Below, in pieces: positions 7,830-17,305 of a DNA stretch of 64,000 nucleotides (position 1 is the first letter of the stretch; each line of letters opens with the position of its first letter). The position numbers and the translations under genes were made by a program. The DNA is taken from NCBI GenBank assembly GCA_963737145.1, contig CAVTRO010000004.1, positions 372,001 through 436,000 on the forward strand, read 5' to 3'. Origin of the DNA: AP-15 sp963737145 (lineage in GTDB: Bacteria > Pseudomonadota > Alphaproteobacteria > ATCC43930 > CGMCC-115725). The notes beneath the pieces were generated by a model. That model searched no databases, was not told the DNA's origin, and was given only the letters and a program-made list of their open reading frames with translations.

Positions 7830-9130
7830 GCGCTTCACTAGCTCAAGCGACGCTGACCGACCGTGCCATCCTCGCCGCAAGGGAGGCACTGGCCGGCCGG
7901 CGGCGCGGGCTGGGCTCGCTGCTGCCGTTTGCGGGCCCGGCCGTCATGGCGTCGGTCGCCTATATGGATCCCGGGAACTTTGCGACCAATATCCAGGCCG
8001 GCGCCAAATACAATTACAACCTGCTCTGGGTCGTCCTCGTCGCCAATGTCATCGCGATGCTGTTCCAGGCGCTGTCGGCGAAGCTTGGAATTGTCACCGG
8101 GCGCAATCTCGCCGAGCTCAGCCGCGAGCAATTTCCGCGAACATTGGTCTGGGCAATGTGGGTCGTCAGCGAGATCGGCGCGATGGCGACCGATCTCGCC
8201 GAGTTCCTCGGCGGCGCCCTCGGTCTTTCGCTCCTTTTCGGCATGCCGCTGCTTGTCGGCATGGTGATCACCGGCATCGCGACCTATGCGATATTGACCT
8301 TGCAGCGCGGCGGCTTCCGGCCGATCGAGCTGTTGATCGGCGGTCTGGTGGGCGTGATCGGCGCCAGCTATCTGGCCGAGCTGTTGATCGCCCCGCCAGA
8401 TTGGTCCGCAGTCGCGTTTCACTCGGTCGTGCCGCGCCTCGATGACGGAGACGCGGTCTTGCTCGCCGTCGGCATCATCGGGGCCACAGTCATGCCGCAT
8501 GCCATATATGTGCATTCCGGCTTCACGCAGGATCGCATTGTCGCACGAACCGATGGCGAGCGGCGCCGACTGCTCCGGTTCTCCAATCGCGAGGTCATCC
8601 TGGCGCTTGGCCTCGCCGGCCTTGTCAACATGGCAATGGTCGCGATGGCCGCTTCGGTTTTCCATGACGGCGTGCATGACGGTGTAGCGCAGATCGACAC
8701 CGCCTATCACACTTTGATACCGGTCTTGGGGTCTTGTGCTGCGGGGGTTTTCCTCGTTTCGTTGATTGCGTCCGGCTTGTCGAGCTCGGCCGTCGGCACA
8801 ATCGCGGGTCAGGTCATTATGCAAGGCTTTACCGAGTACCGCATCCCGCTCTGGCTTCGCCGGCTCGTCACGATGATGCCGGCCTTTGCGGTCGTGGCGC
8901 TCGGCATCGACGCGACCCGGGCGCTCATCTTGAGCCAGGTTGTGCTGAGCCTCGTGCTGCCGGTCCCAATGGTCGCTCTGCTGATCCTGACGCGCCGCCG
9001 CGAGGTTATGGGTTCATGTGCGAGCGGGTTTCCCACAGTGGTCGCCGCTACGGCGGCTGCCGCCCTGGTGCTGGCGCTCAATCTGCTGCTGGTCCTGCAA
9101 ACCCTCGGCGTTCCGTTACCCGATTTGTAG
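7826..9130 (+). CDS. mntH: Nramp-family divalent metal (Mn2+/Fe2+) transporter
   Basis: Proton-coupled metal importer in the inner membrane, 434 residues with about 11 TM helices. The metal-binding motif in TM1 is DPGNFATN (D48-N51) and the TM6 motif is MPHAIYVHS near residue 220; both are complete. The ATG at 7826 overlaps the stop of the lactate dehydrogenase remnant (ATGA), and the coding frame has no separate Shine-Dalgarno, which suggests translational coupling. I see no clear MntR or Fur operator in the short upstream space. An in-frame ATG at 7814 is less likely. Confidence 0.94.
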   Translation: MSASLAQATLTDRAILAAREALAGRRRGLGSLLPFAGPAVMASVAYMDPGNFATNIQAGAKYNYNLLWVVLVANVIAMLFQALSAKLGIVTGRNLAELSREQFPRTLVWAMWVVSEIGAMATDLAEFLGGALGLSLLFGMPLLVGMVITGIATYAILTLQRGGFRPIELLIGGLVGVIGASYLAELLIAPPDWSAVAFHSVVPRLDDGDAVLLAVGIIGATVMPHAIYVHSGFTQDRIVARTDGERRRLLRFSNREVILALGLAGLVNMAMVAMAASVFHDGVHDGVAQIDTAYHTLIPVLGSCAAGVFLVSLIASGLSSSAVGTIAGQVIMQGFTEYRIPLWLRRLVTMMPAFAVVALGIDATRALILSQVVLSLVLPVPMVALLILTRRREVMGSCASGFPTVVAATAAAALVLALNLLLVLQTLGVPLPDL

Positions 9131-9171
9131 GTCTGTTCAAGCCAGGAGTAAGGCCCTGGACCACGCGACAG

Positions 9172-10071
9172 CTAATCGATTTTGGTCCAGGTCAGCTCGT
9201 GCTTGTTGCGGAACAGATGGCGCAGTTGCGAGCCCGGGATCGCGGCGAAGCGGCGGGCGGTCTCGTGATCGGTCTTGCCCTGGAATTTGATCGTGCAGAC
9301 GAAATTGCGGCAGGTTCCGGCAGCGACCCAGCGCTCGACGAGCGCCAATAGCCGCGGCGGGTAGCAGACGAGATCCGAAAACAGCCAGTCGACCGGGCCG
9401 ACTGTGCGCGGGTCGAGAGCGAAGGCGCTCTCCTGCCGATGCTCGATGCCCCGGAGCCGCGCGATTTCGGGGGCGAGCGGGGCCTTGTCGACGCTGATCA
9501 CCTGCGCGCCGATCTGCTGCAATGCCCAGCTCCACCCGCCGGGGCTCGATCCGAGATCGAGACAGATCTCGCCGGGCCCGGGCCGCCGGCCGATCAGGGT
9601 CAGCGCTTCCCACAACTTCAGATAGGCGCGGCTCGGCGGCCCGCTGTGATCCTCGATGAACTGGACCTCGCCATTGGGAAAGGGGCTGGTGCAATGCGGG
9701 GCCGCGAGCACGGTTCCGGTATCCAGCAGCGTCCACGACCCGAGCGGGGCCGCCGGCGGCGGTGTCCCGAATGCGAGCGGCTTGGCCGAGACCTTCGGCA
9801 GCTGCGCCTGGATCAGCATCGCGCGCCGGTAGAGGCGAGGGGCATACAATGCCCAATTGCGCTGGATTGCCCGCAGCTTTACGGCCGCGTCGGAAATCGA
9901 GGCGATCGGGATTTCCTGCGGGTCGAGCCAGACATTCGCGGCCCATGCCGCGGGGCGCGGAGGCCCCGAGGCGAACAGCAGGCGCCCATGCCTCGTAGCC
10001 GCGCCGCCGAGCTCATCGTCGAGTTCCTCGGCAAATCCCTCCGCGGCGAGGTAGGCAGCGCGAATGCTCAC
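9172..10071 (-). CDS. FtsJ-like SAM-dependent RNA 2'-O-methyltransferase (RlmM-like)
   Basis: About 299 residues. The C-terminal half is an RrmJ/FtsJ-type Rossmann methyltransferase: LCLDLGSSPGGWSWALQQIG is SAM motif I, preceded by a Lys (YLKLWEAL), then VISVDKAPL, SDLVCYP and the last K in CTIKFQGK, making the K-D-K set expected for 2'-O-methylation. The N-terminal half resembles the extra domain of RlmM, the enzyme for C2498 of 23S rRNA. GTG 10071 (VSIRAAYLAAEG) matches where homologues start; an ATG at 10113 lies upstream. Convergent with mntH and divergent from the sirtuin gene. Confidence 0.82.
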   Translation of the reverse strand: MSIRAAYLAAEGFAEELDDELGGAATRHGRLLFASGPPRPAAWAANVWLDPQEIPIASISDAAVKLRAIQRNWALYAPRLYRRAMLIQAQLPKVSAKPLAFGTPPPAAPLGSWTLLDTGTVLAAPHCTSPFPNGEVQFIEDHSGPPSRAYLKLWEALTLIGRRPGPGEICLDLGSSPGGWSWALQQIGAQVISVDKAPLAPEIARLRGIEHRQESAFALDPRTVGPVDWLFSDLVCYPPRLLALVERWVAAGTCRNFVCTIKFQGKTDHETARRFAAIPGSQLRHLFRNKHELTWTKID

Positions 10072-10130
10072 GGGCACGGGATCATACGCTGGGCTTGGCG
10101 CATCGCGGCGCATTTGCCAAATTAACGGAC

Positions 10131-10887
10131 ATGGCGATCGATCGAGAAATTGCCGAGCTCGCCCTAGCGATCGCCCGGGCGCGCCGTGCCGTCGTCTTTA
10201 CCGGTGCCGGCATCAGCACCGAGTTCGGGCATTCCCGATTTCCGCAGCCCCGGCGGGATCTGGACCCGCATGGCGCCGATCGACTTCTCGGATTTTCTCG
10301 CCTCGGAGGAGGCGCGCCGCGAAACCTGGCGGCGGCGCTTTGCAATGGAGGCGACCTTTAGCGCGGCGGCGCCGAACCGGGGTCACCGCGCCGTCGCGGA
10401 GTTGGTCCGCCGCGGCACGGCCGCCGCCGTGATCACACAGAATATCGACGGCCTGCACCAGGCCTCCGGCGTCCCCGACGAGCGGGTCATCGAGCTGCAT
10501 GGAAACACGACTTATGCGCATTGTCTCGACTGCCAGAGGCGCTATGAGCTCGACGCATTGCGTATCGCCTTCGAGGGTAACAACACGCCACCGCTGTGTG
10601 AGGACTGCGGCGGCTTTGTGAAGACCGCGACGGTTTCGTTTGGCCAGGCAATGCCGGTGGACGCTATGCGGCGCGCCGAAATCGAGACCCGCGCCGCTGA
10701 TCTGTTCCTTGTTGCCGGATCGTCATTGGTCGTCTATCCCGCCGCCGCGTTCCCGGAATTGGCGAAACACAACGGCGCGACCCTGGTGATCATCAACCGC
10801 GAGCCGACCGGCCTCGACGCGATCGCCGACCTCGTCCTCAACCGCTTGATCGGCGAGATCCTCGGCGTCGCGGTCGGCGTCGATTGA
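10131..10887 (+). pseudogene. cobB: NAD-dependent protein deacylase, Sir2/CobB family, frameshifted
   Basis: Deacylates lysines using NAD+. The reading frame starts at ATG 10131 and gives VVFTGAGISTE, then breaks. The next frame continues with SGIPDFRSPGG, ITQNIDGLHQASG, ELHGN (catalytic His), a four-Cys zinc site (CLDC near 10510 and CEDC near 10600), VAGSSLVVYPAA and a normal C-terminus. The break sits at about 10228, where one extra T (gagTtcg) separates the GAGIS and SGIPDF motifs. Removing it restores a full length of about 251 residues. Everything else is intact, so this is either a very recent mutation or a sequencing error. Confidence 0.88.
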
Positions 10888-10986
10888 CCCCCATCACACG
10901 GTGCCAACTGGGCAAGAATGCACGGCATTCTTTCAGTCCTCCCCTGTAATGGGTAATAAACCGGAACAAAGGCGAGGTTCTTTTCG

Positions 10987-13170
10987 TTGCGGGTGAACAA
11001 GGGGAAAGAAATCGGTGGCGGCAGGAGCAGCCGATTGCGTATTGAAACGCGTTCCGTCCTGGTCGGCTTGGGGTGGGCGGGCGCGGCGACGGCACTGCTG
11101 GTTTTTGGATTTATCGGCTATTGTGCCGTCACCCTGCCGGTCTCGGGCGGCCGCAATGCAGACGAGTCCGGTCCGGCGATTGTGTTCACAGCCGTTGACG
11201 GTCAGGTGTTTGCGGCCCGCGGCGCGGCCCGAGGCGAGAAGGTCGAAATCGACCGGCTGCCGGCCGATCTGGTCCATGCCGTGATCGCGATCGAGGACCG
11301 GCGCTTCTACTCGCATCACGGCATCGATCTTCGCGGGATTTTGCGCGCGGCCTCCCACGATTTGCGCGGTGAGGGCGGGCTCGAAGGCGCCAGCACGATA
11401 ACCCAGCAGCTGGTGCGGATCAGCTATCTTTCGCCGGAACGCTCGCTGCGGCGCAAAGTACAGGAAATCATCCTCGCACTGTGGCTCGAAACCCGGCTCA
11501 GCAAAGACCAGATCCTCGCCCGCTACCTCAACACCGCCTATTTCGGGGCGGGGGCCTACGGGATCGACGCCGCCGCGCAGCGCTACTTCGGCAAAAAGGC
11601 GGGATCATTGAACCTTGCCGAATTGGCGATGCTGGCGGGCCTCATCCGCTCGCCGACGCAATTGGCGCCGACGCGAAATCTCGACGCGGCGCGCCGGCGC
11701 GCGGATACGGTGCTGGAAGCAATGGTGGCGGCCGGCTATATCGACAAGCCGCGCGCGGCAGCGGCACGGGCCCACCCGGCCAAGCTCGCGGTACCGCCCG
11801 AAACCGAGCCAGGACAGAATTTCTTTGTCGACACGGCCGAGAGCGAGCTGAAGCGTCTGGCCGGCTCGCCACCGATGGACCTCGGCGCCGACACGACCCT
11901 CGATCCACGCCTCCAGGAAGCGGCCGAGCGCACCGTCGGACAATGGCTCGGTCAAGAGGGGGCTCGCCGCCATGTCGGCCAGGCGGCGCTCGTCGCGCTG
12001 GCGCCGGACGGCGCGGTCCTCGCGCTCGTCGGCGGCCGGGATTATTCGCAGAGCCAGTTCAACCGCGCGGTCCAGGCGCAACGTCAGGCGGGATCCTTGT
12101 TCAAGATCTTTGTCTATCTCGCCGCGTTCAATGCCGGCTACACGCCTGACAGCGTCGTCGTCGACCAGCCCGTCACCATTGGGGATTGGCAGCCGAAGAA
12201 CTACGAGAGCGGCTATCGCGGGCCCGTAACGTTGCGCACCGCTTTCGCGCAATCGATCAACACGGTCGCGGTGCAGCTGACCCAGGCGGTCGGGGTAGAG
12301 CGCGTGATCGACATGGCCAAGAGCCTCGGCGTTCACACCGACTTGCCGGCGGTCCCGAGCCTGGCACTCGGCTCGGCCGAGGTCACGTTGCTCGACATGA
12401 CTGCGGCAATGGATGCGATCGCGGTCGACAGCAAGTCGATCGAACCTTACACGATCCGCAAAATCCGCACGGGCACCCGGGCGCTGCTGTACACCCGTCC
12501 CGACACCGTCGCCGAAAGAGCGGATTGGAACCGCAACGCGCTGGTGCAGCTGCTGCAGGGGGTCGTCACCAACGGCACCGGACGGGCGGCGCGGCTCGAT
12601 CGGCGTTCCGCCGGCAAGACCGGTACGACGCAGGATTACCGCGATGCCTGGTTCATCGGCTTCACGTCCGATATCGTCGTCGGCGCCTGGGTCGGCAACG
12701 ACGACGACAGCCCGATGGACGGCGTCGTCGGCGGCGATCTCCCGGCCAAGATCTGGCACGATTTCGTCGAAGAGGCGGAGCGGAGCCTGTCCACGCCCAT
12801 CGCCGCCGCCCCGCATCCTGCGGCACCGCAACCTCCGACCGCGCAATCTCCGACCGTTTTGCGGGGGGTACCGAAGGTCGCCGACACGGCAACCCTGGTA
12901 TTTCCCGACGGCGTCGCGCATTTGCAAGGCATCACGGGCGAAAAAGGCGCGCTCGCGCACGAGCTCGAACAATATATCCGAGGTCGCGAGGTCGTCTGTC
13001 AGGCGACCGAGCCCGGCACCGCGCAATACCGCTGCGATCTCGGCGATATCGACCTGGGAGAGGCGGTAGTGCTCAACGGCGCCGGCCGGGTTGCGGCGAA
13101 CGGTTCGGAGCGGCTGCTCACAGCTGAGCAAAAGGCAAAGGCGGCCGGCCGCGGTGTTTGGCGCGAGTAA
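10987..13170 (+). CDS. Class A penicillin-binding protein (PBP1-type) with SNase-like C-terminal tail
   Basis: Bifunctional peptidoglycan synthase of 727 residues anchored by one TM (about residues 25-48). The GT51 glycosyltransferase domain has EDRRFYSHHG (catalytic E103) and EGASTITQQL. The transpeptidase domain has S370-L-F-K373, S423-I-N425 and K544-T-G546. After a Pro/Ala linker (residues about 600-625), the last 90 residues read like a staphylococcal-nuclease-type fold: GREVVCQ, DLGEAVVLNGAGR and KAAGRGVW. No obvious nuclease catalytic residues are visible there. The start is a TTG at 10987 with GGCGAGG upstream; a GTG at 10993 is the alternative. Confidence 0.92.
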   Translation: MRVNKGKEIGGGRSSRLRIETRSVLVGLGWAGAATALLVFGFIGYCAVTLPVSGGRNADESGPAIVFTAVDGQVFAARGAARGEKVEIDRLPADLVHAVIAIEDRRFYSHHGIDLRGILRAASHDLRGEGGLEGASTITQQLVRISYLSPERSLRRKVQEIILALWLETRLSKDQILARYLNTAYFGAGAYGIDAAAQRYFGKKAGSLNLAELAMLAGLIRSPTQLAPTRNLDAARRRADTVLEAMVAAGYIDKPRAAAARAHPAKLAVPPETEPGQNFFVDTAESELKRLAGSPPMDLGADTTLDPRLQEAAERTVGQWLGQEGARRHVGQAALVALAPDGAVLALVGGRDYSQSQFNRAVQAQRQAGSLFKIFVYLAAFNAGYTPDSVVVDQPVTIGDWQPKNYESGYRGPVTLRTAFAQSINTVAVQLTQAVGVERVIDMAKSLGVHTDLPAVPSLALGSAEVTLLDMTAAMDAIAVDSKSIEPYTIRKIRTGTRALLYTRPDTVAERADWNRNALVQLLQGVVTNGTGRAARLDRRSAGKTGTTQDYRDAWFIGFTSDIVVGAWVGNDDDSPMDGVVGGDLPAKIWHDFVEEAERSLSTPIAAAPHPAAPQPPTAQSPTVLRGVPKVADTATLVFPDGVAHLQGITGEKGALAHELEQYIRGREVVCQATEPGTAQYRCDLGDIDLGEAVVLNGAGRVAANGSERLLTAEQKAKAAGRGVWRE

Positions 13171-13209
13171 CCGATAGGCTACACTCGCCGACGCTATCGA
13201 GGTGGTGCG

Positions 13210-14262
13210 ATGCCGACTGCCGATTATGAGTTACTCGATGAGGCGCTCCAAGCTTTGGCCGGACACGATATCGGGCTGAAGAACGGCAACAGCAATCACG
13301 CGCCGATGGTCGCCGAGGCGCTCTGTGCAATCGGCCGCCCGCAGGCGGTCATGCCGTGGATCGCCCGATACGAGGAAAGACTGCTCCGACGTCCCCCAGC
13401 CGGCGAGCCGATCCGCGCCGAAAATTGGCGCAGCGCGCTGGGCCAACGCGACCGCTTCGCGGATTGGGCAGTGTTCTTCGGCGAAGAGTTGCAATACGCG
13501 CCCTGGCCCGAGGTGCTCGACCGCTGGACGGGGAGTTTGGCGCCGGGGTTTTCCGCCGCAGCGACGCACGGCGTCATCCGTGTCGGTCACGCCGTCCGGA
13601 GCCTTTCGGTCAGCGACACGCGTTTGCGGCGGCGCGAGCTCGGCGACGCTTTAGCGAGTTGGGCGGCAACCTACCGGGAGCTGCCCGCCAGTGATCGTCT
13701 GGCGGAGCGCCCGATGGCGCCTCGCGAGGCGATCGCGAAAGCTCCCGTCATTGCGCCGGATCAGCGGCGCAATCTGGGAAACATCACCGCCTCACTGGCA
13801 ATGCTCGACGATTTTCCCGAATTCGCGCCGGCAATCGGATTGATCGATGTCAGTGGCGACACTGAAACGCTGCTGGCAGAACTGACGGAAATATTCGCGC
13901 GAGTTTATCTGGCGAACGCCCAGGACGGGTTGACGACGATCGTGTTCGTTCGTGGCGTCACCAGCCTCGCCGCGCTTGGCAGCATCATCCCTCACATTCA
14001 CGAAGCCACCGCACGATCGGCACTGCGTTTTGCCTGGCAAGCGGGCTGCGCGCTTTACGCATGCTTCGGCACGCGGACCATGGCAGAGAGCGTCGAGCCG
14101 TGCGCGCAGAACGCCGAGACACTGATCGATCGCACTCTCGCCAATGGCGACGAGCATGTGATCAAATTTACCGAGGCCTGCCTGCGCCGGGACGCGCTGG
14201 TCCCGTCACCGGTCTATCTTGCAGCTGTCGACCACGCCCTCGGCGCACTGCGGCGCCGCTGA
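13210..14262 (+). CDS. Questin oxidase family protein (DUF4243)
   Basis: A 350-residue protein with the family's opening NGNSNHAPMVAEALCAIG (residues 24-41), where the His residue is conserved. Further family blocks are RDRFADWAVFFGEEL, THGVIRVGHAVR and HVIKFTEACLR near the end. Fungal questin oxidase (AspGedK-type) is a Baeyer-Villiger monooxygenase that opens the anthraquinone questin; bacterial members are uncharacterised and probably act on other substrates. The gene follows the PBP gene by 39 bases with its own Shine-Dalgarno (GAGGTGGTG). A strong terminator-like hairpin follows at 14286. Confidence 0.85.
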   Translation: MPTADYELLDEALQALAGHDIGLKNGNSNHAPMVAEALCAIGRPQAVMPWIARYEERLLRRPPAGEPIRAENWRSALGQRDRFADWAVFFGEELQYAPWPEVLDRWTGSLAPGFSAAATHGVIRVGHAVRSLSVSDTRLRRRELGDALASWAATYRELPASDRLAERPMAPREAIAKAPVIAPDQRRNLGNITASLAMLDDFPEFAPAIGLIDVSGDTETLLAELTEIFARVYLANAQDGLTTIVFVRGVTSLAALGSIIPHIHEATARSALRFAWQAGCALYACFGTRTMAESVEPCAQNAETLIDRTLANGDEHVIKFTEACLRRDALVPSPVYLAAVDHALGALRRR

Positions 14263-14285
14263 CCCAACGCCACGAAAGCAGGAGC

Positions 14286-14326
14286 CCCTCTCCGCCCTTC
14301 AGGGGGGAGAGGGAGACGCTTTTTTT
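14286..14326 (+). terminator. Palindromic hairpin with T-run (copy 1 of a dispersed intergenic repeat)
   Basis: CCCTCTCC and GGAGAGGG form an 8-bp stem, with an inner CCC-TTCA-GGG stem-loop, followed after six bases by seven Ts (14320-14326). It lies 24 bases after the questin-oxidase-like gene and should act as an intrinsic terminator. The same 31-base palindrome is found after trpEG at 19641, so it is a repeated element reused as a terminator, not a one-off hairpin. Confidence 0.75.
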
Positions 14327-14426
14327 CTCTGTCGCTACGGATTGCGATGAAATATGCATGCCTAGTGCGGAAGCGGGGGCGGTGAATATCAATTGATCGC
14401 GAGGGGCGGCGGGGCGATGAGCGTTG

Positions 14427-14654
14427 TCACCCGACGGAGCTGTCCACGCCCCAGAATAATCGGGCGCGCGCGGCGGCTTTTTCGCGGCGCTGCCGGTCGC
14501 GTTCGCTGCTGTATTCTTCCAGGGCTGCGCGGTCGGCTGCGGTGACCGAAGCCTGGGTCGGGACCACGCACGCAGTGGGACAGCGTGTCACCCCTTTGGT
14601 GCGGATGTATTCGGCAATGACGGTGTCGCAGTCGTCGTCGGAGATCATGAGCAT
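14427..14654 (-). CDS. Small conserved hypothetical protein (75 aa)
   Basis: A 75-residue soluble protein starting at ATG 14654 with AGGAG six bases upstream, a good ribosome site. It has two cysteines spaced CPTAC in the middle (TRCPTACVVPTQ) followed by a charged helical second half (RAALEEYSSERDRQRREKAAARAR). Similar small proteins with an IRTKGVTRCPTAC core are, to my recollection, common in Bradyrhizobium and relatives, with no known function. The codon pattern and ribosome site favour a real gene. The Cys pair could bind metal or form a disulphide; this is speculation. Confidence 0.65.
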   Translation of the reverse strand: MLMISDDDCDTVIAEYIRTKGVTRCPTACVVPTQASVTAADRAALEEYSSERDRQRREKAAARARLFWGVDSSVG

Positions 14655-14691
14655 CGATGTCTCCTGAGAAGGGAGGAACTACGCGGTGTTT

Positions 14692-14901
14692 TCACTGGAG
14701 CCAGGCCGAGGCCAATGACGCGGCAGCCGCCCAAGCGGCTGCCCAAACACCCAGCGATGATAATAAAACCAGTATCCAAAAAGCTTCTTTGGCCAGAGCG
14801 CAGGCTATTTCATATCCCGATCTGTCGGGGTGCACTGACCGGCGCACCAATCCGGGGTTATTGACCGGGCAAACGCGCCGCGATATGAAGCTGTATTGCA
14901 C
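14692..14901 (-). CDS. Possible small membrane protein
   Basis: An open frame of about 69 codons if it starts at the GTG at 14901, which has a strong GAGGGAGGAG just upstream; an ATG at 14931 is also in frame. The C-terminal half is one long hydrophobic helix (AFWILVLLSSLGVWAAAWAAAASLA), the N-terminal half is polar with two Cys. I do not recognise a family. It lies 38 bases upstream of the 75-aa hypothetical gene on the same strand, so the two could be cotranscribed. The opposite-strand ORF over this region (14657-15067) has no coding character. Confidence 0.35.
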   Translation of the reverse strand: MQYSFISRRVCPVNNPGLVRRSVHPDRSGYEIACALAKEAFWILVLLSSLGVWAAAWAAAASLASAWLQ

Positions 14902-15186
14902 CAGCTCCTCCCTCATTGCAAAAATCGGCACTGGACGCTGGTGGCCAATGAACAGTACGGGGGATTGCGACTGCCACCAGACAGCGCTGACTTTAATCCC
15001 GGTTAGTCACTGCGCCGTCTATTGCACGTCAAAAAGTTGTCCGCTACGCTTTTCTAATCGGATTTGACGAAGTTTTGGATCAATAGCGCTGCGCTTTTGC
15101 TGGCCGGGCGGCCGACGGCCCGCCTTCCTCCGTCGTCAAACCGCAACCTTGACGCATCGGGCATACTTTGCGGATAATCCCAAAGT

Positions 15187-15304
15187 CCAAGGGGTGCCCC
15201 GCAGAGTTCGAAGGACCGGCAGGGGGCTGAGACGCCGCCGGCTCGAGAAGATGGGGCGCGGCAACCCTTCGAACCTGATCCGGGTCGTGCCGGCGTAGGG
15301 ACAG
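15187..15304 (+). promoter_or_regulatory. Thiamine pyrophosphate (TPP, THI-box) riboswitch
   Basis: The segment contains the ordered conserved THI-box elements: GGGGTGCC at 15191, GGGGGCTGAGA at about 15223, ACCCTTCGAACCTGATC at 15263 and the terminal GTGCCGGCGTAGGGA ending at about 15301. Together they form the three-way junction that binds TPP. It ends about 75 bases before the thiC start, so high TPP should shut off thiC, by hiding the ribosome site or by early termination; no obvious terminator hairpin with a T-run follows, favouring translational control. Confidence 0.95.
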
Positions 15305-15378
15305 GAACATCGCGGCAAAAGCCGCCCTCCTCTTCGCGAGATGCTCCGGATCGTTGAACTGGCACAATGGAGGCCGCC

Positions 15379-17241
15379 ATGCCTGATTCCGCTCCACTCC
15401 CATCCGCGAAACTCATGCCGAAGGTAGAGGAGGTTCGGGTCACGACCGGGCCGTTCCCGGCCTCGCGAAAAGTGCACGCACCGGGCCGGCAGCACCCGGA
15501 GATCTCGGTCGCGATGCGCGAGATTAACCTGGAGGCATCGGCCGGCGAGCCGCCGCTGCGCGTCTACGACACCTCGGGTCCCTACTCAGACCCAGCGACC
15601 GAGATCGAGATCAACCACGGCCTGCCCGAACTGCGCAAACCCTGGATCGTGGCGCGCGGCGACGTCGAATTCTATGACGGCCGCGAGGTGAAGCCGGAGG
15701 ACAACGGCTTGCGCCGCGGCGAAGCGAGCGCGGTGTCATTGTTCGACCGCGGCCGCCGCCAGGTGTTGCGCGCCAAGCGGGGCATGGCGGTCACCCAGCT
15801 GGCCTATGCGCGCCGCGGCATCATTACTCCCGAGATGGAATATGTCGCGATCCGTGAAAACCTCGGCCGCGAACAGATGCGCCGCGGCGGCGCCGCGGAC
15901 GGCGAGTTGTTCGGTGCGTCGATCCCCGACCATGTGACGCCGGAATTCGTGCGCGACGAGATCGCGCGCGGCCGCGCGATCATTCCGAACAACATCAACC
16001 ATCCGGAAACCGAGCCGATGATCATCGGCCGGAACTTCCTCGTGAAGGTCAACGCCAATATCGGCAACTCGATCGTCACCTCCTCGGTTGCCGAGGAGGT
16101 CGAAAAGATGGTGTGGGCGACGCGCTGGGGCGCCGACACCGTCATGGATCTGTCGACCGGCCGCAACATCCACACGATCCGCGAATGGATCATCCGCAAC
16201 TCGCCGGTGCCGATCGGCACGGTGCCGATCTACCAGGCGCTCGAAAAAGTCGGCGGCAAGGCCGAGGAATTGACCTGGGAAGTCTTCCGCGACACGCTGA
16301 TCGAACAGGCCGAGCAGGGTGTCGACTACTTCACGATCCACGCCGGCGTCAGGCTCGCCTACATCCCACTGACCGCCTCACGCGTCACCGGCATCGTGTC
16401 GCGCGGCGGCTCGATCATGGCGAAGTGGTGCCTCGCGCATCACCAGGAGAGCTTCCTCTACACGCATTTCCGCGAGATCAACGAGATCATGCGGGCCTAC
16501 GACGTGAGCTACTCCTTGGGTGACGGCCTGCGGCCGGGATCGATCGCCGACGCCAACGACCGCGCCCAGTTCGCCGAGCTGCAGACCCTGGGCGAATTGA
16601 CCAAGCTCGCGTGGGAGGACGGCGTCCAGGTCATGATCGAAGGCCCCGGCCACGTGCCAATGCACAAGATCAAGGTCAACATGGAAAAGCAGCTCGAGGA
16701 GTGCGGCGAGGCGCCGTTCTACACCTTGGGCCCGCTGACGACCGACATCGCGCCGGGCTACGACCACATCACCAGCGGCATCGGCGCGGCGATGATCGGC
16801 TGGTTCGGCACGGCGCTCCTCTGCTACGTCACGCCGAAGGAGCATCTCGGTCTTCCCGACCGCGACGACGTCAAGGTCGGCGTCATCACCTACAAGATCG
16901 CCGCGCACGCCGCCGATCTGGCCAAGGGCCACCCGGCCGCGCGCGAGCGCGACGACGCGCTGTCGCGGGCGCGCTTCGAGTTCCGCTGGCGCGACCAGTT
17001 CAACCTGTCGCTCGACCCCGAGACGGCCGAGAAGTTTCACGACCAGACCCTGCCGGCCGAGGGCGCCAAGCTCGCGCATTTCTGCTCGATGTGCGGCCCC
17101 AAATTCTGCTCGATGCAGATCACGCAAGAGATACGCGACTACGCGCGCGCCGGCATGGAGGAGAAGTCGAAGGCCTTCCTCGAGGAGGGCGCCGAGATCT
17201 ACACCGACGAGCACGGCCACGCACGGGCCGCGGCAGACTGA
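15379..17241 (+). CDS. thiC: Phosphomethylpyrimidine synthase
   Basis: Radical-SAM enzyme that rearranges aminoimidazole ribotide into the HMP-P pyrimidine of thiamine. The 620-residue protein has the family blocks NHPETEPMIIGRNF, NANIGNS, WGADTVMDLSTGR, TIHAGV and EGPGHVPMHKI. The C-terminal iron-sulphur motif is C569-S-M-C572-G-P-K-F-C577. I chose the ATG at 15379 because GGAGG (15369-15373) sits five bases before it; the upstream ATG at 15367 lies on that ribosome site. Controlled by the TPP riboswitch directly upstream. No other thi genes follow, so thiC is a single-gene unit here. Confidence 0.97.
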   Translation: MPDSAPLPSAKLMPKVEEVRVTTGPFPASRKVHAPGRQHPEISVAMREINLEASAGEPPLRVYDTSGPYSDPATEIEINHGLPELRKPWIVARGDVEFYDGREVKPEDNGLRRGEASAVSLFDRGRRQVLRAKRGMAVTQLAYARRGIITPEMEYVAIRENLGREQMRRGGAADGELFGASIPDHVTPEFVRDEIARGRAIIPNNINHPETEPMIIGRNFLVKVNANIGNSIVTSSVAEEVEKMVWATRWGADTVMDLSTGRNIHTIREWIIRNSPVPIGTVPIYQALEKVGGKAEELTWEVFRDTLIEQAEQGVDYFTIHAGVRLAYIPLTASRVTGIVSRGGSIMAKWCLAHHQESFLYTHFREINEIMRAYDVSYSLGDGLRPGSIADANDRAQFAELQTLGELTKLAWEDGVQVMIEGPGHVPMHKIKVNMEKQLEECGEAPFYTLGPLTTDIAPGYDHITSGIGAAMIGWFGTALLCYVTPKEHLGLPDRDDVKVGVITYKIAAHAADLAKGHPAARERDDALSRARFEFRWRDQFNLSLDPETAEKFHDQTLPAEGAKLAHFCSMCGPKFCSMQITQEIRDYARAGMEEKSKAFLEEGAEIYTDEHGHARAAAD

Positions 17242-17305
17242 GGCCGATAGTAGAAACCCTCGCCTTGACCATTGTGTTTCAAGTGTAGAGCTGGTACAGA
17301 GCGAT

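Noticed and set aside
9131..9171. CCAGG/CCTGG hairpin between mntH and the methyltransferase gene
   Set aside because: Only a 5-bp stem with no T-run; too weak to call a terminator.
11605..13131. 508-codon ORF on the minus strand
   Set aside because: Exact shadow of the penicillin-binding protein gene, which has all catalytic motifs.
14657..15067. 136-codon ORF on the plus strand
   Set aside because: Has no family match and overlaps a better minus-strand small membrane frame; codon use is not protein-like.
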